A DNA stretch of 64,000 nucleotides from Engraulis encrasicolus (taxonomy: Eukaryota; Chordata; Actinopteri; Clupeiformes; Engraulidae): assembly GCF_034702125.1 (NCBI RefSeq), contig NC_085867.1, positions 40,903,983 to 40,967,982 of the forward strand, in the 5' to 3' direction. The notes beneath the pieces are model-generated. The model was not told the DNA's origin. It searched no databases and worked only from the letters and a program-made list of their open reading frames with translations. A program made the translations under genes and the position numbers. Below are positions 1 through 13,468 of this stretch, piece after piece. The stretch's first letter is position 1; every line of letters starts with the position of its first letter.

Positions 1-323
1 TCTACACAATGGCATCAACATCTGCTCCAAGACATTCATACGTTTGACCAAGCAACTAATTGACACACAACGAACGCATAAATACAAACACCTATTCACC
101 TCGCTTCAACAGAACAGATACCCCATTTGCAAAGTAGAGAACCATGGGGCTATTCTGTCACCAACACAAAGATAAACACACCGTGTGTAATCTCCTTTCA
201 CGGGGAGGCCGATGTGATTGCACTGGCGAGTAAGCACCTTTCACTGTGGGTTAGGGGATATGGCGTTTCCCTCACAGTGTTCTGCTCCCATGCTGCTGAC
301 CATTGTGCGGCTCTCTGTTGTGC

Positions 324-325
<2 letters not shown>

Positions 326-390
<65 letters not shown>

Positions 391-393
391 TGC

Positions 394-459
<66 letters not shown>
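326..459. repeat. (GT)n microsatellite
   Basis: About 130 bp of TG/GT dinucleotides with a short GCGTGCGCG interruption near 386-397. It opens long but meaningless reading frames in several phases. Confidence 0.98.
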
Positions 460-465
<6 letters not shown>

Positions 466-640
466 TTGTTGTGTGTGGATGTGGATGTAGATGAGTTTGG
501 CTTTAAAAACCAACACAAAGTGTGCATCCACCGAAGCCCTCAAGACTGTGTCCTGTATGAAAAAGAAATAGGCCTATGTTCCATATTAGTAAGAACACAT
601 TCATATACGTACACATACAATGTTTTATCCAAAACAACCA

Positions 641-705
641 ATATTGGTCACAGTCCCTAGAGCAATGTGAGGTTAGGTGCATTGCTCAAGGGCACCATGG
701 ATAGA
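641..705. repeat. Fragment of a common fish interspersed repeat
   Basis: The words 'acagtccctagagcaatgt' and 'ttgctcaagggcac' match the better preserved copy at 12001-12218 in this window. Only the central part remains. Confidence 0.6.
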
Positions 706-724
706 GGTAATCTTACATCCACCG

Positions 725-955
725 TCCTGTACACTAATTACCTCCGCCAAGGAGGTTATGTTTTGGGTCGCATTGGTATGTACACGTATGTTTTTCTGTA
801 TGTCAGCTGGATAAAGCAAAAAGTTATGAACGGATTTTGATGAGACTGTGAAATTGTTGGAAATGACAAAAGTCAAGTGATTACGTTTTGCTGGTTATCC
901 GGATCACAATTCGGATCCAAGATTTTTTAAAAAAAGATTCTTCACCACTGCGGGA
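725..955. repeat. Dispersed repeat starting 'acctccgccaaggaggtta'
   Basis: The segment begins with a small palindrome (cctccgccaaggagg) and contains 'aaaagttatgaacggatttt' and 'cggatccaagatttttt'. I recognise this pattern as a high-copy unclassified repeat of aquatic animal genomes, from memory rather than a search. It ends near 'ttcaccactgcggga'. Confidence 0.5.
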
Positions 956-2257
956 GCGGAATAGGGCAAATTTTGACATTCAAGTTTGTAACTCCACGAA
1001 AACAAGGCAGAAAGACTTCAAGAAAGTTGGGGTGTGACATAGTCCAATGTTTTATCAAACAGCTTACTTGGCAGAGGTCTGCACTCTCTGAGCGCTTTTC
1101 TAGTTTTCATATATTTTCGAGGAGGCCAACTTGGGTTTCAGGCCCTCATACATTTGCGCATAGTAGCAAGACCTTTGCTGCACCAGTGCTGCCTAATTGA
1201 CAAGCCAAATATTTGCCCTGACTAATTTGTCGCTGCATTGTCTGGTCTTAAATGATCCATTAGTGTCCAACAGGTTTCATTGTCTTCATCCTCGGGGTGG
1301 GGGGGATGCTATTTGCATCACCTTTGTTATTTAAATCCAGCACTTCCTACAAACTGTGAGAATTAACTTCCTAATGAATTGGCTACAAAGGAGACAGTGA
1401 GCGACCTCAATTACCACTCTGTCATGTCAGGAGGGTAATGATGCTATAGCACAATTAGCTCTTCACACAGCACACTTAGTAATAATATTACTCGTAAGTT
1501 AAATGTCACTTATATTTCACCGTTATTATTTTCAAAAGGTGGCCTACTTAATTGAACACTTTTTAATTTTTACTGTGAGATGAGTTGAATGTGAGTTTGA
1601 ATGTGATGTAGGCCTATTCCTTTTGCATCAGTGCTGTAAGTTCCACATAAGTAATTTTTAATTTCTATTCTGTTGTTTTTCTCTAATCTATTCCACTATT
1701 CTATTTTATTCTATTCTATTCTGTTCTGTTCTTCTCTATTCTATTCCACTATTTTATTTTATTCTATTCTAGTCATTTTCCCCTAAAAAAGTTACAGAAC
1801 GTAATTCAAAACTGAGTTCCACCATCACCCTGGCATTTGGAGTGAGAGAGAAGTGTGTGTATTTCCTCAGTGATAACCATTTGTTGTTTTAAAAAAAAAG
1901 GGAAAGTTGGGCTATTTGTTTTTAATCAACCGAACCCCTCCATTTCCTTAACGCTAATCACGCCCAGAGGGCAGTGCTTAGAATTAGGCTGAAGTGGCCG
2001 ACCCCAGCAGGACAGGCCTAGGGAGCAGGGGGGAGCCCTGGGGGGTGCCCTGGTGCATGGGTATCCCCCATTAAGAACCCAGGGGCCACCCTCTAGGAGC
2101 CTGGAAAGTGATTGTGAGGGGGGATTGTCATGAGCCCCCACCACCTACTGGGGACTGTGAGGCCCTGCTTATGAAAAAGACACCTTTAGCAGCCAGGGAC
2201 TATAGCAAAACAATCTGAGAGCTGCATTGCATAGTCCTATAGTGACTGTGACCTATA

Positions 2258-2404
<147 letters not shown>

Positions 2405-2483
2405 CATGGGCTGTGTCACAAAAAAGGGCCCATTTAGACCGTAATTATAGGGTCAGAAGCAGGGGGGAAAAGAAAGCTACTAA

Positions 2484-2601
<118 letters not shown>

Positions 2602-3453
2602 AGGAGGCCGGGCTTGGGCTTGGGCTTGAGCTGGGTCGTCACCATGCAAACCCAAGACAAAATGTATGCCCTCCTCTCCTGTGAGAGACATGGTGGTCTC
2701 CTTAGCAACCATCCTCTGAGTACAGTGGTGAAGGCTTTGGTCTGACCTGACGCACACGGTCAGAGGGATGAGGGACGACCTTACGTGACCTACAGGAACT
2801 TTACATCCAACGTAACTGGTCGAAGGAAGATGCTTAATTAATACTACACAAACTTACAAGTCAGTATAGGCCTAGGCCTACTTAAATTTTCAGAATTAAA
2901 AGGATACATTCTATCTGTATTTGCGAATCGATGCAGGATGACTTGTCCCCTGGTGCATATTTTACATCTTGGGCAATGCTAAAATATCTATTTGCACCAC
3001 AAAGAAAAACAGAATTGAGCAAGACTGTGATGATACTCTGGTCACTTTTGTGAGCCTGGTTAAAGTAAGAATGCAAATGGAGTTTAATTTCTATCAGCCT
3101 ATTCAAAATGTTGATGCTTTTGAATATTTATGGTGTCATAGAGCTTTGCCCTCAGTGGCTGATGGAAAACTGACATTTGCACGATGTTTAGAATGATTAT
3201 TATTATTAGGCCTATTGTTATTATTATTATTATTATAGGCCACCTACGTTTGTGTAGTGTGGTAGCCTACATGATGTTATTGGCCTACCTTTGTAAAGAA
3301 TGTAAATATAATAAATGTTATACTGTATGCCTACCGGTATATATCTATAAATTCTCTCCCTCTGTCTCTCTCTCAGACGCAAGCAAGAGGTAGAAGCACA
3401 CGCACGCACGCAAACAAGAAAACACCAGCGAACAGCATCTGTCAGATTTTCAA

Positions 3454-3536
3454 CCAATCAGAAAGCGCCCTGTTGGCCCTACAGGCATTCCCGTCATCCT
3501 CTTGATCCAACGCTACGTCAGCAGTGCAACCGAAAG
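3454..3536 (+). promoter_or_regulatory. lman1: lman1 proximal promoter / 5' UTR
   Basis: A CCAAT box at 3454-3458 lies about 80 bp before the start codon. The CCAAT is followed after 9 nt by CCCTG, a degenerate version of the ER-stress element CCAAT-N9-CCACG. An ACGT-core site (ctacgtcag, reverse ctgacgtag) lies at about 3513-3521. The start codon context is gaaagATGG. LMAN1 is known as an ER-stress-responsive secretory gene; that these sites mediate this is inference. Confidence 0.45.
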
Positions 3537-6500
3537 ATGGCGGTGTCCATAGCCAAGTGCCTGACTGCTGATGTGTATTTATTAATAGTATCTATATTGT
3601 TACGCTGTATTTATGCCGAAATCGCTACAGGTTCGTCGACAGGCGGGGATACGCCGCACCGACGATTTGAATACAAGTATAGTTTCAAAGGACCGCACTT
3701 GTCTCAAAGCGACGGCAGCGTACCGTTTTGGGTTCACACTGGAAGTAAGTTTGTGTCTGCTAGCCAAACCTGCCGCTCTGTCACCGTTATGTCTGCCTGC
3801 GGGCTTGACTTTCTGGGTTTGCCCCAACTAAATGATAAAGATACGGTGAAGCTACGCGCATTGTCTGAATGCTGTATTGGGGAGATTTTAGCAATATCAG
3901 ACGACAATTAAGTTATCTCACTTGCAAGTAAGCTATGATAGACCTGGAGACATGCCAGCATCATCATAGACAGAGACGTGTCATAACAAGCAGCTGTGGT
4001 TTTGGCTTGATGATGTGGTAGAACTAGAACCCTGGTTGCTGTCTTGCTCTTGCATGTCAGGTCAAGTCATCTCTCCTTCCTGTCAGGGACTCTGGGGAAA
4101 TCAGTGTAGATGAGATGCCAGAACTGTTAAATGTAATGCACAGCTGTTATTGTGATACAGCTGCAACCTAGTGCCCATTGCAAGCCACTATTTAAAAGGG
4201 GAGCACCACAACTGTGCCTGCATTTACAAAATACTTGTGCAACTTCTCTGACAAGTCGGCTGTGTCCTGGCTCAGCTGTGGAAATTGTGTGTAATGATTT
4301 TTGCCAGCAGAATAGGGCTAGGCACCAAATGCCCCTGTGAACTTTCTTTAGCTGATAGTCTAATAGGTGAACTCTCATATCTTGCCACATGCTGTCCACA
4401 GATTAGCAAACAAATCCCTGTCATTTTGGAACGTGTCCAAGTTTTTTCTAGTCACTCAGGCCAATTGATTGTGCAGTGCAGGTCATTGTTCCAGACCCAG
4501 TTTCTCTGTGCCAGTAGCTAACACAGTGCACACACATTTCTACTTGTTCCTTTTCTGATATGCTATCCAGTTAGGTACTAAAAACAATAAACATAAAATC
4601 TATGTTGATAGGGCTTCCCTATCCTTCTATGATGGGGATTCCCTGTTTCGGGTGCTGTCATTGTCAAGGCCGTGGACATGTTGTAACGGTAGCTTGTAGG
4701 CCTACTGCCCTGCTAAGCCACAGTACCTCAACGACACAGAAACTGGAGCTTGGCCTACGGCCTCCGGTTTCATGATCAAATGATCTAGCACAGGGGTGGG
4801 GAACTTGTGTCTCGGGGGCCGTTTCCGTTTTCTGCGGCCCTCGATGTAATATTAATGTTATGCAGCTTCACTTGAAATATGACATTTTGTAATGGAATCT
4901 TAGAAAATACATTTGCAATACAATTAAGTTACATGCAGAGGACCTAGAGAAGGTGGAGCCTGTTTTAAAGGTGGCTGCCTTCAATATAGCGGATAGCAAT
5001 GGCTATCCTAGATGATAGCCGACACCCTTTGCATAGTGAGTTCCAGTACCTCCCCTCTGGACGGAGGCTGGTAGTTCCTGGTTGCAGAACCAATAGGTTC
5101 AAAAGCAGTTTTGTCCCAGCTGCAATTACTTTGCTAAACAAGATGTAAAATAAAATAAAAAATGTATTTGTAAAAATGCTCTTTGCACTTTAGCTGCACC
5201 AGGAGTGTGGTGTCACTTCTGCTATGGTGCCCCCNCCCTCCCCTCCCCTCCCCCCCCCTCCCCTCCCCCCGTGTGTATATGTTGTATGTGTATTTTTCAG
5301 TCAAATGTCAAACATTTTTATTTATTTCCTTGTGAAGCCTACATGTGTTTTTTAGACTCCATGTTTATGTGTCATGTGTCTTGTGGTTCTGATGTAAGGA
5401 CAGCCATCTTCTCTTTTATACTGCAAACCCCAGTTTACCTTCGGGTACCAATAAAGTTGAACTGAACTGATATAGGCCTAAAGTGGAATGGGAAATCCTG
5501 GTTTGTGTTCATAGTACGGCCCTCGGAGGACTTTTACGGCCCTTGGAGGAATTTGAAATGGCCCCTCGAATAAAAAAGGTTCCCCACCCCTGTAGCAGCA
5601 CAACAACAGTGCTATAGCTATGTGTGGATGGCTCTGTCCTTCTTTGCTGCTTGGAAGTAAATGTGGCTTCTTGTGTAAGTAGATGGCAGGTTGTGCCAGA
5701 CAGAACCTGAAAAGTACATGTCCTAGTGAGGTCATGAATGTGTGACCCAATAATCAATATTCTTCTGCCCTCAAGTGCACTCTTTAACTTTCATCAATGC
5801 AAAATACTTCAGTTCTTATGCAGCGTGCATGATCTTATATATTCAAATATATTCTCTTATTTTACAATAATATAGTATATATTTTCTGGATAATCCACAA
5901 TGTATATTTTTCACCAATAATGAAACAAATACAGCCAGCAAGTTTGGCCTTCTGGTGTGGTTTTCTGTGAGACTATCTCTTCTCATCTGCCTGTTTACTT
6001 CCCTGCGTCTTCCCTGCTGTGTCCAGATGCGATCCCCAGTTCAGACCAGATCCGTATTACCCCCTCACTGCGGAGCCAGAAGGGCTCGGTGTGGACCAAG
6101 AACCCCATCAAGTTTGAGCACTGGGAGATGGAGGTTACCTTCCGAGTTTCTGGACGTGGGAGGATGGGAGCAGACGGACTGGTGTGTACCATTACCAGCA
6201 GTCATCTTGTATCTTGACATTGTGGCAGAATTCATTCTTTTGTTTTTTGATGAATGCTCAACCACACATACACACACACACCCTTATAATACAGTGTTCA
6301 CTTCAAACCCAGTACACAAAGTGTTTTAGTGATATACGCGCACGGTGCGTTTGCGTTTGCGTGTGTGCGTGTTGTAAAGATCACCCTTTCTGGCCTCAGT
6401 TAAAGGGACACTGTGTGAGATGTTTAGTTGTTTATTTCCAGAATTCATGCTACCCATTCAATAATGTTACCTTTTTCATGAATACTTACCACCGCCATCA

Positions 6501-7206
6501 AATTCTAAGTATTCATTATGACTGGAAAAAATGCATTTTTCATACATGAAAAGGGGGATCTTCTCCATGGTCCTCCATTTTTAATTTCCAGAAATAGCCA
6601 TTTTTAGCTGCACAAATGACTGTACTTGGCCCATTCTAGAAAATATTAGTTTATTATTTAGTTAACTTTCATGAAAAGATCAAATCTGGCAATAGGCAAC
6701 ATAGTTTCAATGAGCAGCATAGTTGCCCTTTTTTGACCATTTCCTGCACAGTGTCCCTTTAAGGTCACTGGCTGCTGCCCGACCCCTCCTCTGAGCTCTC
6801 ACTTGGTGGACACACTTTGTGTGGATGTTTGTCTGTGTAGCTCAGTAGTTCTCAACCGTTTTTAAATAAATGCAACGCCCCCCTTGGGATTAAAAAATAA
6901 AATAGACGAATGACAACTAAGCTCCGCTCCCTCTCAGCTGTATCCTTCTCAACTCCCCCCCTGGGGCTCCCAAACACCCCCGTTGAGAAACACTAGTGCT
7001 AGTAATAGGAATCATGTATCTGTTTACCTAATAGATCGGTTAACACGCTCAATGATACTTTATATAGCATATATTGCAACAATAAACCAAGAAGCTTTTT
7101 TACATCGTACCTGGCTGATTATATCCAATTTTCTGGGAAACACAGAGGACCTGTGGCCAAATTGTGTGCGTGTGCGTGTGCGTGTGTGTCCGTGTGCGTG
7201 TGCTTT

Positions 7207-7279
<73 letters not shown>

Positions 7280-10200
7280 GCTTTGGTGTGTGTGTGTGTG
7301 TGTGTGTGTGCGACCCAAAGCACTTAAAAGTCTGGCTCCTGAATCCATATATCAGTTATTTTATCGGCGCACACCTTCTGGAGCATGTACTTTGAGCAAC
7401 GAGACACAATATACTCTGAATACAGTAATTCAGTTGTACAAAGGTCAGGTTGAGGTTGATATAATAGATGTTGCTGTTACCACCATTTTAACAGTTTGTA
7501 ACTGCGGAATTGATATTACAGTATATGCATACATTTGTAGAGCGAGAGCGATGATGTTGTTGGAGTCTGGAAGCAGCGTGGACCCTTTCAGGTTAAACTG
7601 GTCATGCAAGCAGATGATCTACAGCTTGATAAAACTGAAGGAAGTCGTAACGTGCCCTTATGCAACAACCACAATCTTATATTGCCGCCTCTGTCATAAA
7701 GTCGGTGATGGATAGAGATTGGCACTACCCACCACTACAGGTGGACAAATGCTGCTAAAATATGAATGGGGCAGATTGGTTTCAGAAGCAACATATCAAT
7801 ATGCTGTTGAGTGGCTGCTGGATTTCTACCATTTATGTCCATAAGAGACTTGTTTAATTATTTGATTGTGCCAATATCCATTTGGGTCATTTCACGTGGA
7901 ATCAGACACTTTGGGACCCGACCGACACGGATTTCAATCATACTTGCTGTGCATGTTTAGTAGCAAGGTAGCACCCCCGAACTGCATTTTTGTGAATCTG
8001 ACACCAATATTAAGGGAGAAGCAGACTTGCAAAGGTTTACATGTGAGGGTAGGACACTATGCAGTCAGCCTTGATTATATCAGTCAGTGTAAGTCACAAA
8101 AGGATGTCTGAGGTATTGTTTGAAAGCTCTTTTCTGGCTCTACAAATTACTCAAACAGCATGGAATACAACAACCTTCAGAATATGAATTATGCCACATT
8201 GAAAAATTAAAAATTGAATATCAAAAAACGTATATTTTAAAATGGCTGGTTTCTTGTCTAAACATGTAAGCCTGTAAGTTCATAAGCAACACCTGAAAAT
8301 GGGGTGTTTGGTTCTTTATTCATTTCAGAGACAATGCAAAATGTTTTGTTTAATATTTTATTTTACCTATTTTATGTTCACTTGTGTGTTCTACCAGGCG
8401 GTGTGGTACACAGCAGCCCAGGGCCTGACGGGGCCGGTGTACGGAGCAGCTGACCAGTGGAACGGAGTGGGCATCTTCTTCGACTCCTTCGACAACGATG
8501 GGAAGGTAACCACCTCTTTCTTTTTTCTTTAATATATTTCCTCTCCTTTAAAATCCCAGGACAGGAAAGAGTGACAGGAAAGTGAGTAGGAGAGAGGGAT
8601 GAAGGTTTAGTTCTTGTCAATGTGTAGACCCTTAACACACGTCGTTCCAGTAGTGACTACTAGAACGTTGTAATAGTCACTGAAAAACTTAACTACCATA
8701 GTACTACTCCACTGTGATAGTGCACAGGGCCTTAAGTAGTACATTACGACTTGGTCATTGACATTCTGGTAACAGCTAATTTATAACAGGGGCTGTGTTG
8801 TAAGGGTTAAATAATATTTCTAATTCTAATATTTCTGCTCCAATCTGTGGTTTTAAATGAGCCACAATAATGCCATTTTGGCTTGGGTGGTAGATTTTGT
8901 TTTTTTTATTGTTGTTTTATTATTACCGTATGTTGTTTTGCTGGTTGTTTACTTGTGTACAGAGATGGGGGTATGATGACGTGTCATGGCAAAAAGCAAA
9001 AATTGTTTATCTTTTAGGCAAAGTTCAGTCAGAAAACAATGTGATTATGGGGCATTATTTAATAATGTCAACAACACAATGGAAGGTCACTGTACAATAT
9101 AAAATCTTAATCATCCTCCTCACTGTATGAAAAAAGGTGAGGAAATACTGTAATAACAAATAAGAGATTAATCTTCCTATCTCTCTTGTGTCTCCCTACA
9201 CTGTCTTCTGTGACAACAAATGACGTGTAGAAAAATAACCCGGCTGTCATCGTGGTGGGAAACAATGGGAACCTTGTTTACGACCATCAGAAGTAAGTAA
9301 AGTAAAGCTTTCCTCCTTAATGATGACGACAACAACACCACTGTAATTTTCACAACTTAAAGAAGATTAGAAAATATGATTATATCTGCTGAGGGTGGGA
9401 GGGAGGTGGAGAAGGGAGGAGGGATGCTACAGGAAGAGAGGCTGGGAGGGGAAGGAGGGGGTGGGATTATAATCCTGTGTTTGTCCTAATCTGTGTGAGG
9501 CAGTGAAAGCATTAAATCACTTCCACTACCACTGGCCTGCTGAGGACACCAGCCGGCCATACTGTCCATTCAAAAGAGACTTCACTCAACATGAATATGT
9601 GGACTTCCTGTTTTAACACAACATCTCACGCCTTTCAATTAAAATGCAGCAATTTAATGTCTTGGGTGTATTACGTCTTGTATAGTTTCTTTCTTAAGTG
9701 CCATCCTAAATGGATTCTGAGATTAATCAGACGTGTGTGTTATAAGGGCAAATATTATATTACTACTAGTAATAATAATAATCAACATTACAACAATAGC
9801 TAATGTTAATGATAATAATATAGATGATGATAATAATACAAAAATAATGTGTTATTATGGCACGTTTAATGCTTTTTTTATTTCATTTTATTTTTTTACA
9901 GTGATGGGACAACCCAGTCTTTGGGCACATGTCTAAGAGACTTCAGAAATAAACCCTACCCAGTCCGTGCCAAAATCACCTACTACCAGAAGACATTAAC
10001 GGTAATGATGGTGACTTCTATGAATTCGCACTCCCTCCAAGCCCACTTTTCAGATGATTGTGATGACGCATTTTAGATGAGTAGGTCAGGTGTCAATGTC
10101 AAGAGTTAATGGATTGGACATTTATAAACTGTTTACTCAAGAAGACATCCATATCATTAAATTCCCAATCAAAACGGAAAACGACAAACCAGCAAATCGT

Positions 10201-13200
10201 TTCTTTGTCACGTTACATTTTAACGATGAGTTACAAAATCCACAGAAGCCCTGATTTATTTTCAAAGAGGCATTTTGTTTTGTTTTGTTTTTTTGTCAGG
10301 TTATGATCAACAACGGTTTCACGCCAAACAAGGATGACTACGAGTTCTGTGCCAAAGTGGAGAACATGATAATCCCTGCTGAGGGCTTCTTCGGGATCTC
10401 AGCAGCCACCGGAGGGCTAGCAGGTGGGAAGATGATGGATGGATGGATGGATGGATGGATGGATGAGGGAGGGAGGAAGGGATGGCTGTAAGGATAGAGA
10501 GATAGATTGTGGCCAGAGTAGGTATTGCAACTATGCTGCTCATTGCAACTGTGCTGCCTATTCCTAAATATGATCTTTTCATGAATATTTACTAAGTAAT
10601 ACGCTAATATGACTACTGGTATGACTAAAGAACAGTTTTGCAGCTGAAATGTCTACTACTGGGAATTCAAATTGACAAAGATGGAGAAGATCCACCTTTT
10701 CATGAATGAAAAGGGTAATTTTCCCAGTCATAATGAATACGTTTTGTGTAAGAATTTGATGGTGGTGGTAAGTGTTTGCGAAAAGGGTAACATTTGTGAA
10801 TGAGCAACATGAATTCTGGAAATAAACTACTAAAAATATTACATACTAAATCTGAGATCAAAGTAATCAATAACTAAATGTAACATTTTATTTTTTAGTT
10901 TCATTTAATATGAAGGAGCTGTCTGTAGAATACACGGTCCTCTTCTAACCTTATGTTGATCATATTCCTTTTTCTCCCTAGACGATCACGATGTTCTTTC
11001 CTTCCTCACGTTCAGGCTAACAGAGCCAGGCCAAGAACCGGTGAGTCTCCACTTATCACAGCAGCACTTCTCACAAAACAAGTCACAGTATGAAGAAATT
11101 AACGGGTATACAGGTGACTGTCTTGGTGTGTTTTTGTGCATCTTTGGATTTCTGAGATTGAAGTCGTTGGTAAAGTAGGTAGTAGTTGAAGTAAGGTAAC
11201 TGCTGCTCTGAATATGTTTGAGTAGTGTGTGTGGTTGAGGCTTGTAGTAGTAGAGTAGTAGAGTAGAGTAATTGATTTATTAGAATTATTGAGGGGGGAG
11301 GATTCAGGTGTCAAGTAGCTTACATAAATACACATAGTGCCCCCAAGGGCAATTCAAGACACACATAACACAGGTAATATCAGGGAGGGGGCGAGGGGCA
11401 TGTCACTAGTCACAGTGCGTATGGTTAAGGTTAGGGGGTTGGGTCATTACAACACTCGCACACACAGCCCAGGTTAAAGTTTGACACTTTCTCTCTCTTG
11501 TCTCCTCTCTCTGGGTGGCAGCCACAAGAGGAGCAGGAGATGCCGAAAGAGGAGAAGGACAAGTACGAGGAGGAGTTCCTGAACTTCCAGCAGGAGCTGG
11601 ACAAGAAGAAAGAAGAGTTCCAGAAGGAGCACCCCGACGTGCAGGGAGAACCCAGTGAGTAGCCTGGCAAGCCAGACTAAATGGGAGATTAAATGTCAAT
11701 ATTTAGTCTGCGCCCGATCAATGAGACATTGGAAGATTGTTGATGGGAACAACCTGTTGTTTTTCAAACCGTGTCTGTGCCTATAGGCAAATACTGTGAC
11801 CAAAAACCCTGCCCGATTTGCATCCAAATATTCAAAACAAATCTTCTGCGTTGTGATTTGTCCGCCAGTTTCAGGGCCTGGGGCATTGTCTGAGGCTAGA
11901 CCCACTCGCAGGCAATAATAATTTTGTCCACTGGCAGGAAGGGCTAGTTTACTAGGCTACCCAGTGAGTACAGCTTCCCTCTGTGGGTCATTATACATTA
12001 CATTATACTACACATTACACTTAGCTGACACTTTAATCCAAAGCTATTTAGAGATATTACAGGGTATTGATTACAGTCCCTGGAGCAGTGTGGGGATAGG
12101 TGCCTTGCTCAAGGGCACTACAGTCATACCAGATTAGTAAGGGTGGGATTGAATCTGCCACCCATTTGATTTACCTGTACAGTCCAACTGTCTAATCATT
12201 ACACCACGACTGCCCCCAACTTCCATGTAAATTCAGACAGTTGTTTTTACTGAATCTTGGTATGCTTTTCAAGTGACAAGGTAGAACCCCATAACTGTAA
12301 TTTGCACGAATCTAGGACCATTATTAAGAGAGAGGCCAACTAAGAAAGTCTGAAGTAGGTGGGCAGCACACCATACATTCATCCTCTGTAAGTGGCATAT
12401 CCCATACCCCCCTCCTGAGTCTCCACTCTCTGCTTCCACCCCTCTCCCAGAGAGAGTAGAGAGAGAGAGAGAGAGGTTCCATTGGCCCATTGTTTCCGGG
12501 TTCTATTATTGCAAGGGGGAGGTGGGTGAAATCCCCCTTTAGGCAGACCTAAGGACTGTTCTATTCAATGCTAGGAGCATTATGACACGTCCCTTTAGGC
12601 AGACCGGAACCTGGTCACATTAGGTGCCCATAGCAACCTATTACAATGGCATATCTCTATATACTTAAAGAATCTCTGCCTCTCCTCTCCAGTTGAGGAC
12701 CTGTATGAGACTGTGAACGACCGAGAGATCCGCCAGGTGTTTGAGGGCCAGAACCAGATCCACCTGGAGATCAAGCAGCTGAACAGGCAGCTGGCCATGA
12801 TCCTGGACGAGCAGAGGAGATACGTCAGCGTCCTCACCGAGGAGATGACCAAGCGCAGCACCCAGTCTGGACAGGTATGAGGAAGACTAGGGCCCTTTCT
12901 ACAGATCCACATACAGTAAGAATGAGGGGGATTCATTTGGAATCATTTCCTGTCTCTCCTCTACTGTCCTGTCAAAATAAAGGCAAAAAGGCCCCGCAAA
13001 AAAATGTACAGTGCAGGCCAAAGGTTTGGACACACCTTCACATTCAATGCATTCTTTATTTTCGGGACAATTTATTTACAGTACATTTTAGATTCTCACT
13101 GAAGGCATCAAAACTGTTTTGATGAGATGAGACAATGAATCTTCTATGTACTGAAAATAAAGAGAACGCACAGAATAGGAGTAAGTGTGTCCAAACTTTA

Positions 13201-13372
13201 CGCCTCTACTGCATATGGTGTCACCACCTCAAATATTTAGAAACAAATATCACTTCATTTCTGGGGTCTTATTCTTGGGTCTTCTGCTTAAGGTCCCCAA
13301 TCAGGACATCGACTCTCTTATCGCAATGCAGCGGGATGTTCTCAACAGCCTGAATGATGTAAAGTGAGTATG

Positions 13373-13468
<96 letters not shown>

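Noticed and set aside
127..660. Long open frames over the first (GT)n tract
   Set aside because: They consist of VC/HT dipeptide repeats caused by the microsatellite and have no codon or family signal. The same applies at 2227-2745, 7060-7395, 13269-13587, 31413-31820, 37183-37642, 49634-49894 and 54463-54671.
1926..2144. Minus-strand 72-codon frame in GC-rich patch
   Set aside because: No recognisable domain; GC-rich sequence lacks stops by composition.
3745..3911. Extension of lman1 exon 1 into the intron
   Set aside because: The frame stays open but the donor gtaagt at 3745 and the perfect restoration of the NAIPSSDQIR junction at 6027 show this is intron.
5235..5270. C-rich run with N as an assembly gap
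   Set aside because: Only one ambiguous base occurs in a homopolymer-like tract; sequence on both sides continues the same LINE tail.
7164..7715. 183-codon plus-strand frame in lman1 intron 2
   Set aside because: Half is microsatellite; the remainder has no family signature and lies in the intron of a gene on the same strand without splice support.
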